Origin: Chloroflexi bacterium CSP1-4
GTDB taxonomy: Bacteria; Chloroflexota; Limnocylindria; Limnocylindrales; CSP1-4
Assembly: GCA_001443375.1 (NCBI GenBank)
Contig: LDXM01000019.1
Span: forward strand, 1 to 53,158
Length of the DNA stretch: 53,158 nt
Reading direction: 5' to 3'
Part shown: positions 8,943 to 20,797 of the stretch, piece after piece
Layout: every line of letters starts with the position of its first letter
Position numbering within the stretch: the stretch's first letter is position 1
Program-made: the position numbers and the translations under genes
The notes under the pieces: generated by a model
Seen by the model: only the letters and a program-made list of their open reading frames with translations
Told to the model about the DNA's origin: nothing
Databases searched by the model: none

Positions 8943-11900
8943 ATGCCTGATGGGTCGCCGACCTTGACCTGCGCCGTCTGTGGGGCCGAGAACCGCGCCG
9001 ACCGGCGTTTCTGCCGGCAGTGCGGCTCCACGCTGGCGAACGCGTGCGGCGTGTGCGGAGCGACCAACGAGGCCGGGGATCGCTTCTGCGGCAGCTGCGG
9101 CACGACCCTCGTGGCGCCCAGCGTGGGGGCTGCGACCCCGGCCGTCTCGACCTCGCCGACGACCGAACGGCGCCTCGTCTCGGTCCTCTTCCTCGACCTT
9201 GTGGGCTTCACGGCTCAGTCGGAGGCGCGCGACCCCGAGGAAGTCCAGGGCCTCCAGCGGCGCTACTTCGAACTGGCTCGGGATGTCATCGGTCGCTACG
9301 GCGGTACGGTCGAGAAGTTCATCGGCGACGCCGTGATGGCCGTCTGGGGCACGCCGGTCGCCCACGAGGATGACGCCGAGCGCGCGGTGCGGGCCGCGCT
9401 GGATCTCGTCGTCGACGTGGAGCGGATGGACGCCGGCGATTCGAGTCTCCGACTCCAAGCCCGTGGGGCCGTGATGACCGGCGAGACCGCGGTCAACCTG
9501 GGCGCCACCGGCCAGGGCATGGTCAGCGGCGATCTCGTCAACACGGCCGCCCGCTTGCAGGGCGTCGCCGAGGCTGGATCGGTGCTCGTCGGCGAGGCCA
9601 CGCGCCGCGCCACGGAGGCGGCCATCGCGTACGAGCCGGTCGGCGAGCAGGACCTCAAGGGCAAGCGCGATGGCGTCGAAGCCTGGCGGGCCATCGCGAT
9701 CCTCGCGGGCCGCGGCGGTGCAGGTCGTGCAGCCGTGCTGGAACCGCCGTTCGTGGGCCGCGAGAGCGAGTTCCACCTGCTCAAAGAGCTGCTCAACGCC
9801 ACGGGTCGCGAGCGTCGAGCGCGGCTCGTGTCATTGGTAGGCAGCGCCGGCATCGGCAAGAGCCGGCTGGCGTGGGAGCTGGAGAAGTACATCGACGGCA
9901 TCGCCGAGGACGTCTACTGGCACCAGGGCCGGTCACCCGCCTATGGCGAGGGCGTCGCCTTCTGGGCGCTCGGCGAGATGGTCCGCGGCCGCGCCGGCAT
10001 CGCCGAGACCGATCCCGCGCCGGTCGCCCGAGAGCGGCTCGAGGCGACCATGGCCGACTCCGTGCCGGATCCGGAAGAGCGTCGCTGGCTCGGGCCTCGG
10101 CTCGCGGCCCTGCTCGGGCTGGAGCAGATGCCCTCTACCGAGCGCGCCGACCTCTTCGCCGCCTGGCGGACCTTCTTCGAGCGGGTGTCCGACCGGGGCA
10201 CGACGGTGATGGTCTTCGAGGACCTGCAATGGGCCGACCAGGGCCTCTTCGACTTCATCGAGTCGCTGCTCGAGTGGTCGCGCACGCATCCCATCCTCAT
10301 CGTGACCCTCGCCCGCCCGGAGGTCATGGAGCGCCGCCCGACGTGGGGCGCCGGGCAGCGGAACTTCACCGCCCTCCACCTCGAGCCGTTGCCGGACGCG
10401 ACCATCCGCGAACTGCTGGCGGGACTGGCGCCCGGCATCCCGGCCACGCTCGTGGCCCGGATCGTGACGCGCGCGGAAGGCGTGCCCCTCTACGCGGTGG
10501 AGACGGTGCGGATGCTGGTCGGCGAGGGCGTGCTGGTCGCCGACGAGGGTGGTGCTTACCGCATGGTCGGCGACGCCGCGTCCCTGGAGGTCCCGGACAC
10601 CCTGCGCGGGCTCATCGCCGCCCGGCTCGACGCGCTCGAACCGGCCGACCGAGCCCTGGTCCAGGACGCCTCGGTCCTCGGGCTCTCGTTCACCAGCGCC
10701 GGCCTGGCCGCCATCAGCGGAACCGAGGCCGCCGTCATCGAAGGGCGCATGGGTGGGTTGGTGCGGCGCGAGGTCGTTCGCCTGGACGTCGATCCTCGTT
10801 CGCCGGAGCGCGGCCAGTACGCCTTCGTCCAGGGCCTGATCCAGGAGGTGGCGTACAGCACCCTGGCGCGGCCCGAACGGCGGGCGCGACACCTCGCCGC
10901 GGTGCGCTACTTCGAGGCGACCGGCAGCGAGGAGATCGCGGCCATCGTGGCCGACCACTATCTCCTCGCGTATCGCGCCACGCCCGCCGGCCCGGAGGCG
11001 GCAGCCCTGGCCGCGCAGGCACGCCTCGCCCTGCGCGCGGCGGGTGAGCGCGCGGCGATCCTGCATTCACACGTCCAGGCCCTGGGCTTCTTCGAGCGAA
11101 CATTGGAGGTGACGGAAGATCCGATCGAGCGGGCGCAGCTCCACGAGCGGGCCGGCGAGGCGGCGCGGGCTGGCGCGGACTACGAGGACGGTGAGCGGCA
11201 TTGTGGCGAGGCCGTGTCTGCCTACCGCGCGGCGGGCGACCGATCGGGCATCGCCCGCTCCGCCGCTTCACTCGGTCGGATCATGCATGCTCAGGCCGCG
11301 GTCGAGCGTTCGATCGCGCTCCTGGAGGCGACGCTGCCCGAGGTCGAGGGGTTGGGTGACGACGAGGGCCTGGCCAGGTTCCTCGCCGAGCTGGCACGGG
11401 CGTACATGTTCGTGAATCGCATCGATGTCGGCCTGCCGATCGTCGATCGAGGCCTGGAGATGGCCGAGCGACTCGAACTCATCCCGGTCATCGCCGACGC
11501 GCTCGTGACCAAGGGCAACCTGCTGACGAGTGCGGGCCGGCTGCGAGAGGCGACAGCGCTCCAGCGGGGAGCGGCCGCCCTGGCTCAGGCGAACGGACTA
11601 CCGGGAATCCAGCTCCGCGCCTTGAACAACCTGATGGTTCGCCTCTGGGATGAGGACCCACGGGAGTCATGGTCCGCCGCGCTCGAAGCCCTCGACGTCG
11701 CACGACGGGTCGGCGATCGGGAGTGGCTACTGGGGAGCGTCGGCTTTGCCGCGAGCTTTGCCGTCTGGTTTGGGCGTTGGCAGGAAGCGCTCACGCTGCT
11801 CGACGAGTGCGACCGGCCCGACCTGCCCGCGTTCGACCGGGTCACGTTCGCGAGCACGCGGCTGGCGATCTGGGCGTACCGGGCGGACGTCGGCGCGGCC

Positions 11901-12467
11901 GAGGTGATGCTCGATGAGATCGAGCCCCTGCGAGCCTCGCTGGGTCGCGAGGAGGATGCCGCGTTCCCGCACCTCGACAGGGCGCTGGTGGCCTGGTGTC
12001 GCGGCGACTACGCGCTCTCCCTCGCGGAGGCCTTGGAGGGCGCAGCCGTGGGGAAGTCCCTCGAGCTCTGGGGCGCTTGGTGGGCAGCGCCGGCGGCCTT
12101 CGCCCTACGGGACGTGGCGGCGGCAAGGAAGGTGGTCGGCATCGCTGACGGGGCCGCGGATCGCGGACGGTACGTCGCCGCGTTGCGCCGGTACATGCAT
12201 GGAGGCCTGGCGATCCTGGAAGGACGCGTGGATGGTGGGGTTCACGACATCCTCGAAGCGGCCCGATACATCCGTGAATGCGATGCTCGGTTCGACCTCG
12301 CCCAGGTCCTGCTTGGCCTGGTCCTCCTCGCGCCACCGGATCATCCAGCCGTGCCGGAGGCGGTCCGGGAGGCCCGGGCGATCATCGATCAACTGGGCGC
12401 GCACGCGCTGGGCGACCTCCTCGACCGGGTGGCGCCGCCAGTGGAGTCCGGCGCCGGCGGGTCGTGA
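8943..12467 (+). CDS. Zinc-ribbon/class III adenylate cyclase/AAA-type ATPase/TPR signalling protein
   Basis: A large (1174-residue) multidomain protein. Two zinc ribbons come first (Cys 10, 13, 24, 27 and 35, 38, 49, 52). The class III nucleotide cyclase domain spans about residues 75-250, with metal-binding Asp 85 ('FLDLVGF') and Asp 129 ('KFIGDAV'), adenine-contacting Lys 125 and the 'DLVNTAARLQ' Asn/Arg pair, so it looks catalytically complete. A STAND/AAA ATPase follows, with Walker A 'GSAGIGKSR' near residue 300 and Walker B-like 'VMVFEDLQWAD'. The last ~500 residues are helical repeats of TPR type. ATG 8943 is preferred over a GTG at 8928 because of the nearby -10 box. The stop overlaps the next gene. 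The family is thought to couple ligand sensing to cAMP production; the trigger is unknown. Confidence 0.88.
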   Translation: MPDGSPTLTCAVCGAENRADRRFCRQCGSTLANACGVCGATNEAGDRFCGSCGTTLVAPSVGAATPAVSTSPTTERRLVSVLFLDLVGFTAQSEARDPEEVQGLQRRYFELARDVIGRYGGTVEKFIGDAVMAVWGTPVAHEDDAERAVRAALDLVVDVERMDAGDSSLRLQARGAVMTGETAVNLGATGQGMVSGDLVNTAARLQGVAEAGSVLVGEATRRATEAAIAYEPVGEQDLKGKRDGVEAWRAIAILAGRGGAGRAAVLEPPFVGRESEFHLLKELLNATGRERRARLVSLVGSAGIGKSRLAWELEKYIDGIAEDVYWHQGRSPAYGEGVAFWALGEMVRGRAGIAETDPAPVARERLEATMADSVPDPEERRWLGPRLAALLGLEQMPSTERADLFAAWRTFFERVSDRGTTVMVFEDLQWADQGLFDFIESLLEWSRTHPILIVTLARPEVMERRPTWGAGQRNFTALHLEPLPDATIRELLAGLAPGIPATLVARIVTRAEGVPLYAVETVRMLVGEGVLVADEGGAYRMVGDAASLEVPDTLRGLIAARLDALEPADRALVQDASVLGLSFTSAGLAAISGTEAAVIEGRMGGLVRREVVRLDVDPRSPERGQYAFVQGLIQEVAYSTLARPERRARHLAAVRYFEATGSEEIAAIVADHYLLAYRATPAGPEAAALAAQARLALRAAGERAAILHSHVQALGFFERTLEVTEDPIERAQLHERAGEAARAGADYEDGERHCGEAVSAYRAAGDRSGIARSAASLGRIMHAQAAVERSIALLEATLPEVEGLGDDEGLARFLAELARAYMFVNRIDVGLPIVDRGLEMAERLELIPVIADALVTKGNLLTSAGRLREATALQRGAAALAQANGLPGIQLRALNNLMVRLWDEDPRESWSAALEALDVARRVGDREWLLGSVGFAASFAVWFGRWQEALTLLDECDRPDLPAFDRVTFASTRLAIWAYRADVGAAEVMLDEIEPLRASLGREEDAAFPHLDRALVAWCRGDYALSLAEALEGAAVGKSLELWGAWWAAPAAFALRDVAAARKVVGIADGAADRGRYVAALRRYMHGGLAILEGRVDGGVHDILEAARYIRECDARFDLAQVLLGLVLLAPPDHPAVPEAVREARAIIDQLGAHALGDLLDRVAPPVESGAGGS

Positions 12468-13060
12468 GGGCCGCGCTGGGTTTCCGCATCGAGCCCCTGA
12501 CGCCCGAGCGCTGGCCAGACCTCGAAGCGCTTTTCGGGCGGGGCGGCGCGTCGTACGGCTGCTGGTGCATGTTCTTCCGACGCTCGAGCACCGAGATGGC
12601 CAGGGCGATGTCCGCTGACAACCGCGCGGCGCTGCGGGCGCTCGCTGGCACGGACCCCGCGCCGGGCCTGCTCGCCTACGACGGCGACGAGCCCGTGGGC
12701 TGGGTGGGGCTCGGCCCGCGCTCAGGCTTCGAACGGCTCGTTCGCTCACGGTTCCTGGCCCCGGTGGACGACCTGCCGGCCTGGTCGATCGTCTGCTTCT
12801 TCGTTGCGCGGCGCCGGCGCGGGCAAGGGGTCGCCAGGGCGCTGCTCGAGGGGGCCGTGGCCTACGCCCGCGAGCACGGCGCACCCGCCGTCGAGGGCTA
12901 TGCCCGCGATCCCGGCGACCGGCGGCTGAGCACCGACGCCGCCTACACCGGCACCGTGTCCCTCTTCCGAGCAGCGGGCTTCCGCGAGGCAGCCGTTGCC
13001 CAGCCACCCGGCGGCGGCCCCCCGCGCGTCACGATGCGCCTGGAGTTCGCCGATGCCTGA
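12464..13060 (+). CDS. GNAT-family N-acetyltransferase
   Basis: A 198-residue GNAT. The N-terminal motif 'YGCWCMFFRR' is typical of one Cys-rich GNAT subgroup. Motif A with the acetyl-CoA loop is 'SIVCFFVARRRRGQGVARALL' (R/Q-x-x-G-x-G/A), followed by 'AYTGTVSLFRAAGFREA' near the C-terminus. The GTG at 12464 overlaps the cyclase stop (GTGA), which sets the start. The gene ends inside the beginning of the secreted C39-like gene, so all three are coupled. The acceptor substrate is unknown. Confidence 0.85.
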   Translation: MRAALGFRIEPLTPERWPDLEALFGRGGASYGCWCMFFRRSSTEMARAMSADNRAALRALAGTDPAPGLLAYDGDEPVGWVGLGPRSGFERLVRSRFLAPVDDLPAWSIVCFFVARRRRGQGVARALLEGAVAYAREHGAPAVEGYARDPGDRRLSTDAAYTGTVSLFRAAGFREAAVAQPPGGGPPRVTMRLEFADA

Positions 13061-14045
13061 TCCGCACGCCCACGTCGAACGAGTGATGACCCAGCGTCGA
13101 CCCCACCGCCGCACCCTTGCCCTCGCCGGCGTGATCGCGATCGCGTTCTGCGCCGGCGTCTTCGCGGCAGCCGGCGCCTTCGTCGCCCCGGCGCCATCGG
13201 GACCCCCGACGATCGCCCCCTCGGCGATCAGCGCCCAGCCGACCGCGGTCTCGCACCTGCGATCGTCGCGCCAGGCCCCGGCACCCGATGCCCTCGCGCC
13301 GGCCCCGTCCCCGCCCTCGGCCGTCCTGGATCCCGCGCCCTGGAGCTGGCCAGCGGTCTCCGCCGATCGGCTCGGACCGCCGCCCGCCCGGCTCGTCCTC
13401 GATCCGCCGCCCGTCTTCGACGGGGCCTTCTCGATGAACCTCTACCAGCGGGGCGACTTCGTCTCCGAGCAGACCAAGTACTACTGCGTGCCCGCGGCGA
13501 TGCAGACGATGATCAACATCATGTCGCCCGGCGCCGACCGGACGCGGGCGACCCAGGACCGCCTCTACCGGCTGGCACGGAAGCTCTCCCCGAAGACCCT
13601 GGTCGGGAAGGGCGCCGAACCCGAGGGGTGGGCGAGTGGTCTCGAGCAGCTCGGTTTCGGGCGGTTCGTGGTCGATTTGCAGCCCACCCGGGCCAAGGCC
13701 ATCAAGGCCGCGGCCAAGGCGCTCCGCCTGAGCGGTCGGCCCGTGGGGCTGCTCGTCTGGCGGGGCGCCCACTCGTGGGTCATGTCGGGCTTCCGGGCCA
13801 CCGCCGACCCGGCCGTCACGAACGACTACACGGTCACGCACGTCGTCATCGAGGACGTCTGGTATCCGTTCATCAGCTCGATCTGGGGCGCCTCCCGGCC
13901 TCCGAACGCCCTGGTGCCCGTCAAGGCCCTCCCCGAGGACTACCTCCCCTGGCGCCGACCCACGCACCGCTACCCCGACAAGGACGGCCAGTTCGTGCTG
14001 GTCGTCCCGGTCACCGAGGGCACGGGGGCCGCGCCGACCAGTTAG
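13053..14045 (+). CDS. Secreted or membrane-anchored C39-like cysteine peptidase family protein
   Basis: A 330-residue protein with an N-terminal signal/anchor helix ('LALAGVIAIAFCAGVFAAAG'), a long Ala/Pro-rich linker to about residue 120, and a papain-like C39_2-type domain. The putative nucleophile is Cys 145 in 'KYYCVPAAMQTM' and the putative histidine is His 240 in 'GAHSWVMSGF'. The domain ends with 'GQFVLVVPV'. ATG 13053 overlaps the GNAT stop; a second ATG at 13086 is possible. It may be an extracellular protease or a non-catalytic peptide-binding relative. Its coupling to a cyclase and a GNAT is unusual. Confidence 0.75.
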   Translation: MPDPHAHVERVMTQRRPHRRTLALAGVIAIAFCAGVFAAAGAFVAPAPSGPPTIAPSAISAQPTAVSHLRSSRQAPAPDALAPAPSPPSAVLDPAPWSWPAVSADRLGPPPARLVLDPPPVFDGAFSMNLYQRGDFVSEQTKYYCVPAAMQTMINIMSPGADRTRATQDRLYRLARKLSPKTLVGKGAEPEGWASGLEQLGFGRFVVDLQPTRAKAIKAAAKALRLSGRPVGLLVWRGAHSWVMSGFRATADPAVTNDYTVTHVVIEDVWYPFISSIWGASRPPNALVPVKALPEDYLPWRRPTHRYPDKDGQFVLVVPVTEGTGAAPTS

Positions 14046-14053
14046 CGAGGCTG

Positions 14054-14081
14054 ATGCCTCCATCAGCATCAACGGAGGCAT
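14054..14081 (+). terminator. Hairpin after the C39-like gene
   Basis: Eight-base perfect arms (ATGCCTCC/GGAGGCAT) with a 12-base loop begin nine bases after the stop codon. No T run follows, so it is only a possible transcription or mRNA end. Confidence 0.3.
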
Positions 14082-14109
14082 GGGACGGTGGCGCGACCCT
14101 GCGACGGCC

Positions 14110-14325
14110 GCGTGCGTTGTTTGTGGAACACCAAACGGCGGCAAAAGGGCCCGCCCGGAGGCTCGGGACCCCCCGGACCATCCGAACCTCACCGGTCGAG
14201 ACGGCCACCCGAGCGTGGCCGGCACCCGGCCGGCACCTCGGCCGACTCGAGCGGCCCCGATCCGTGCCCGGCTCGCGCCCTGAACCGCCATTTGGTGCTT
14301 CGTGCGCAACGCCCATCGGCCGGAC
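14110..14325. repeat. MITE-like intergenic element, copy A
   Basis: About 200 bases bounded by inverted boxes. The left box, 14114-14139, begins GCGTTG and ends AACACCAAACGGC. The right box, 14285-14314, read on the other strand begins GGGCGTTGCG and contains GCACCAAATGGC. A homologous element in the opposite orientation lies at 46811-47015 and shares both boxes plus inner blocks 'tccgaacc' and 'gagcgtggccggc' in the same order. No coding potential. It lies directly upstream of the trp promoter. Mobility is inferred. Confidence 0.65.
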
Positions 14326-14363
14326 GGGGACAGGCCGGACCGGGACAGGCCGGGCGGGGCCGC

Positions 14364-14393
14364 TTGACACCTCTCCCGGCCGGCTCCCATACT
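14364..14393 (+). promoter_or_regulatory. Promoter of the trp operon T-box transcript
   Basis: A perfect -35 TTGACA (14364-14369), an 18-base spacer and -10 CATACT (14388-14393). Transcription would start near 14400, immediately before the T-box RNA. Confidence 0.7.
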
Positions 14394-14410
14394 CCGCCCC
14401 GACAACCGAA

Positions 14411-14706
14411 GATCGGGCGATGAACGGGACGAGTACCCGTCGTTCCCTCGGCGCAGAGAACCGGCGGCTGGTGGAAGCCGGTGCGAGGACGACGGCGAAT
14501 GGACCCGGGAGCCCCCGGACCGAACGGCCGCGCAGGCGGCACCAGTAGGCTCCGGCGCAGAGCGCCAGCGTTATCACGGCAGCACCGATCGACCCCTCGA
14601 GGGTCCGTCGGCGAGAGAGCGGCCCCGGGAGCCCGGGTGCCGAAGGCGGGTGGCACCGCGGAAGGCTCGGCCTTTCGTCCCGGCAGGACGGAAGGCCGTT
14701 TGATTC
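14411..14706 (+). promoter_or_regulatory. T-box riboswitch, tryptophan specific, upstream of trpE
   Basis: This 5' leader senses uncharged tRNA-Trp. Stem I shows the T-box series of motifs in order: GATGA, AGTA, an AGAGA bulge (14455-14459) and a GGTGGAAGCC terminal loop. The 3' side of the specifier loop reads GAATGGA, so the specifier codon is UGG (14500-14502). The near-invariant T-box GGGTGGCACCGCGG is at 14648-14661; its TGGC bulge would pair with a GCCA tRNA end, consistent with the G discriminator of bacterial tRNA-Trp. A competing terminator follows at 14668. Low charged tRNA-Trp should favour the antiterminator and trp expression. The motif order and specifier make this assignment strong; helix limits are by eye. 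Confidence 0.92.
14668..14705 (+). terminator. Intrinsic terminator of the trp T-box
   Basis: A perfect 13-bp stem (14668-14680 with 14686-14698), a 5-base loop and a TTTGATT tail. Its left arm overlaps the 3' side of the T-box antiterminator (CTTTCGTCC), so the two structures exclude each other. Confidence 0.9.
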
Positions 14707-14722
14707 CCGGAGGTCCGCGCAG

Positions 14723-16282
14723 ATGTCGATGACGAGCCCGCTCAGCCTCGGCGAGGTCCGGCGCCTGGCGGGCAACGCCGACACGATCCTCCTCCGGGCC
14801 ACCCGCGACGCCGACCTGGAGACGCCGGTGGGCGCCTTCCTGCGGCTCGACGACGGCGGCCCGGCGTACCTGCTCGAGTCGGTCGAGGGCGGCGAGCGCG
14901 TTGGCCGCTACTCGTTCCTCGGTGTCGGGCCCCGCCGGACGCTCGAGGTCCGCGGCGGGACGGCCACGATCGTGGAGCGGCCGCTCTCCGTGGACGCATT
15001 CCACCCCGACCTGCCCGCGACGACCCTCGTGGCCGAGGACCCCATCGCTGCCATCCGCTCGTTCGTGCCGCGCCGCCGGGTGGCGCCGCTTGAGGGAATG
15101 CCGCGCTTCACCGGCGGCGCGGTCGGCGCCCTCGCCTACGACGCGATCTCGGCCTTCGAGCCGGTGCCCCTGCCGGCCAAGGACGTCCTGGGCATGCCCA
15201 CGGCGGCCTTCCTCGAGACCGACCTCGTCCTGGTCTTCGACCACCTGACCCACACCCTCAGCGCGATCGCTTCGCTGCAGACCGCGCCTCGCGACCTGGA
15301 GGGTCGCTATCGCATCGCCGAGCGGGCGATCTTCGAGGCCCTCGATCGGACGGCCCGCCCGAGTGCCGCCGAGCCGGCGCCGGCCCCCCGCCCGTCGACG
15401 CCGGGCGCCGAGATCGAGCTGGAGAGCCCCATCGCCGCCAGCCTCGGGCGCGAGGCCTACGAGGCCGCCGTGGCCCGGGCGAAGGACGCCATCGCGGCCG
15501 GCGAGGCCATCCAGATCGTGCTCGCGCGCCGTCAATCGCTGACGCTGCCGCGCGGCGCCAGCGGCCGGGCGCTGGACGGCATCTCGCTCTACCGTGCGCT
15601 GCGCCGCGTCAACCCCAGCCCGTACCTCTTCTTCGTGCGCACGGCCGGCTTCGAGGTCGTCGGCGCCAGCCCGGAGCTGCTGCTCCAGGTGGACCGCGAC
15701 CACATGACCACGCATCCCATCGCCGGCACGCGGCCGCGCGGCGTGGACGACGCCGACGACGAGCGCATCTCCGAGGAGCTGCAGCGCGATCCGAAGGAGC
15801 GCGCCGAGCACATCATGCTCGTCGACCTCGGCCGCAACGACCTGGGCCGCGTGGCCCGCCCCGGGACCGTGGCCGTGACGCGCTACATGGAGGTGGAGCG
15901 CTACTCGCACGTCCTCCACCTCGTGAGCCACGTCGAGGCGCGCCTGCGGCCCGACCTGGATTCGCTGGACGCGCTGCGCAGCGTCTTCCCGGCCGGCACG
16001 CTCTCCGGCGCGCCGAAGGTGCGCGCCATGCAGCTCATCTCCGAGCTGGAAGGGGAGCGGCGCGGCCTGTACGGCGGCGCGGTCGGTTACGTCGGCTACG
16101 ACGGCAACCTCGACACGGCGATCACCATCCGCAGCGCGGTGCTGGCCGAGGGCGTGGCCCACCTCCACACCGGCGCCGGCATCGTCGCCGGCAGCGTGCC
16201 GGAGCGGGAGTTCGAGGAGACCGAGCACAAGGCGGCGGCGATGCGCCGGGCCATCCAGCTCGCCGCGGAGGCCGCCGCATGA
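14723..16282 (+). CDS. trpE: Anthranilate synthase component I (TrpE)
   Basis: Converts chorismate to anthranilate with TrpG. The protein has 519 residues, normal length. The N-terminal regulatory motif 'YLLESVEGGERVGRYSFLG' contains the LLES element of the tryptophan feedback site. The chorismate-binding half contains 'GEAIQIVLARRQSL', 'ATHPIAGTRPRG'-like 'HPIAGTRPRGVDDADDER', 'HIMLVDLGRNDLGRVA', 'FPAGTLSGAPKVRAM' and 'HTGAGIVAGSVPEREFEE'. A GGAGG site lies at about 14709. First gene of the operon, behind the T-box. Its stop overlaps trpG (ATGA). Confidence 0.96.
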   Translation: MSMTSPLSLGEVRRLAGNADTILLRATRDADLETPVGAFLRLDDGGPAYLLESVEGGERVGRYSFLGVGPRRTLEVRGGTATIVERPLSVDAFHPDLPATTLVAEDPIAAIRSFVPRRRVAPLEGMPRFTGGAVGALAYDAISAFEPVPLPAKDVLGMPTAAFLETDLVLVFDHLTHTLSAIASLQTAPRDLEGRYRIAERAIFEALDRTARPSAAEPAPAPRPSTPGAEIELESPIAASLGREAYEAAVARAKDAIAAGEAIQIVLARRQSLTLPRGASGRALDGISLYRALRRVNPSPYLFFVRTAGFEVVGASPELLLQVDRDHMTTHPIAGTRPRGVDDADDERISEELQRDPKERAEHIMLVDLGRNDLGRVARPGTVAVTRYMEVERYSHVLHLVSHVEARLRPDLDSLDALRSVFPAGTLSGAPKVRAMQLISELEGERRGLYGGAVGYVGYDGNLDTAITIRSAVLAEGVAHLHTGAGIVAGSVPEREFEETEHKAAAMRRAIQLAAEAAA

Positions 16283-16959
16283 TCCTCGTCATCGACAACT
16301 ACGACAGCTTCACCTTCAACCTCGTCCAGGCGCTCGAGGCGGCTGGGGCGCGGCTGCTCGTGGTGCGCAACGACAAGATCGACCAGGCGGGCATCGAGCG
16401 ACTGGCCGACGAGGGCGCTCCGGAGCCCGAGCCCGAACCCCTGGCCGGCATCATCATCTCGCCGGGGCCGGGCAACCCGGGCACGGCCGGCGTATCCGTC
16501 GCGGCCGTCGAGGTGGCCGCCGAGCGCGGCCTGCCGCTCCTCGGCGTCTGTCTCGGCCATCAGTGCCTGGGCGCCGCGTTCGGGGCGGCCATCGTGCGCG
16601 CGCCGACGCTGGTGCACGGCGAGGCCAGCGACGTCCTGCACGACGGCGTCGGGCTGCTGGTGGGCATCCGCTCGCCCTTCCCGGCCGCCCGCTACCACTC
16701 CCTGTGCGTGGACGAGGCGACGCTCCCGCCGGAGATCGAGGTCACCGGGCGCACGGAGGACGGCGTGGTCATGGCCATGCGCCACCGGACGCTGCCGCTC
16801 GAGGGCGTCCAGTTCCACCCCGAGTCGGTGCTGACGCCGGACGGGCCCCGAGTCCTCGCCAACTTCCTGCGCCGGACGGGGGAGGGCAGCGCGGAGCTGC
16901 TGGAGACCGAGGAGAGCGTCGGCTTCGCCACGCGCGGCCTCGTGGGCGCCGGGCGATGA
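16279..16959 (+). CDS. trpG: Anthranilate synthase glutamine amidotransferase subunit (TrpG)
   Basis: Supplies ammonia from glutamine to TrpE; 226 residues. This class I amidotransferase starts 'MILVIDNYDSFTFNLVQ', has the oxyanion motif 'SPGPGNPGTAG', nucleophile 'GVCLGHQ' and the His-Glu pair in 'GVQFHPESVLT'. A short Glu/Pro-rich insertion ('GAPEPEPEP') and a ~25-residue C-terminal tail make it slightly long. It overlaps trpE and trpD by four bases each. Confidence 0.96.
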   Translation: MILVIDNYDSFTFNLVQALEAAGARLLVVRNDKIDQAGIERLADEGAPEPEPEPLAGIIISPGPGNPGTAGVSVAAVEVAAERGLPLLGVCLGHQCLGAAFGAAIVRAPTLVHGEASDVLHDGVGLLVGIRSPFPAARYHSLCVDEATLPPEIEVTGRTEDGVVMAMRHRTLPLEGVQFHPESVLTPDGPRVLANFLRRTGEGSAELLETEESVGFATRGLVGAGR

Positions 16960-18001
16960 GTGACGTGGTGCGGGCCGCGCTGGCCGCGGTGGTGGAGGGC
17001 GAGATGCTCACCCTCGAGCAGGCGCGCGATGCGATGGGAGCGGTCATGGACGGCCTCGCCACGCCCGCCCAGCTCGGCGCGCTGCTGGTGGCGCTGCGCA
17101 TGCGCGGCGAGACCGTCGAGGAGCTGGCCGGGTTCGCCACCGCCATGCGCCAGCGCGTCCTGCCCGTGCAGGCGCCACGAGGCGCCATCGACGTCGTGGG
17201 CACCGGTGGGGACCGCAGCGGCACCTTCAACATCTCCACCGCCGCCGCCATCGTCTGCGCGGCCGCGGGCGTGCCGGTCGCCAAGCACGGCAACCGCGCC
17301 ATCACCTCCGCCTCGGGCTCGTCGGACGTGCTCGACGCGCTCGGCGTGGTCGTCCAGCAGAGCCCGGAGGAGGCCGCCACCTCGCTGCGGGAGGACGGCT
17401 TCGCCTTCCTCTTCGCGCCGGGCTTCCACCCGGCGATGATGCACGCGGGCCCGACCCGCCGGGAGATCGGGGTTCGCACGGCCTTCAACCTCCTGGGCCC
17501 GATGACGAACCCGGCCGGCGTCACGCGCCTCGTCGTCGGCGCCGGCGACGCCAGGGCGGCGCCGAAGATGGCCGAGGTCCTGCGGGCGCTGGGCACCGAC
17601 CGGGCCTTCGTCGTCCACGGCGAGGGCATCGACGAGCTGCCGCTCGACGGCAGCGGCGTGCTCTACGACGTGACGCCGGACGGCGTGGAGCGTCGAACGG
17701 TCCTGCCGGAGGACGTGGGGCTCGCCCGAGCGCCGCGCGAGGCGCTCGCCGGCGGCACGCCGGCCGAGAACGCGGCCATCGTGGAGGCCGTGCTGCGCGG
17801 CGCCGAGGGACCTCGCCGCGACGTCGTGCTGCTCAACGCCGGCGCGGCGCTCCAGGTCGCCGGCCGCAGCGCCACCCTCGCCGAGGGCGTGTCGCTGGCC
17901 GCGGCCACGATCGACTCCGGCGCCGCGGCGGAGCGATTGGAGCGGCTGCGCGCCCGCCGCGTCCGGGCGGAGGCGGCGCGGGCGGCCGCGGGAGCGCCGG
18001 C

Positions 18002-18005
<4 letters not shown>
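16956..18005 (+). CDS. trpD: Anthranilate phosphoribosyltransferase (TrpD)
   Basis: Adds the phosphoribosyl group of PRPP to anthranilate; 349 residues. The PRPP motif is '[17 protein letters not shown]', and '[21 protein letters not shown]' and '[25 protein letters not shown]' are the substrate and dimer regions. The start ATG lies within the trpG stop (ATGA), and upstream in-frame sequence belongs to a shadow of trpG. The stop overlaps the GTG of the fusion gene. Confidence 0.96.

Positions 18006-20793
<2,788 letters not shown>

Positions 20794-20797
<4 letters not shown>

Noticed and set aside
8874-9776. Long N-terminal extension of the GbsR-like regulator across the divergent gene
   Set aside because: It is antisense to the zinc-ribbon and cyclase domains and has no family similarity.
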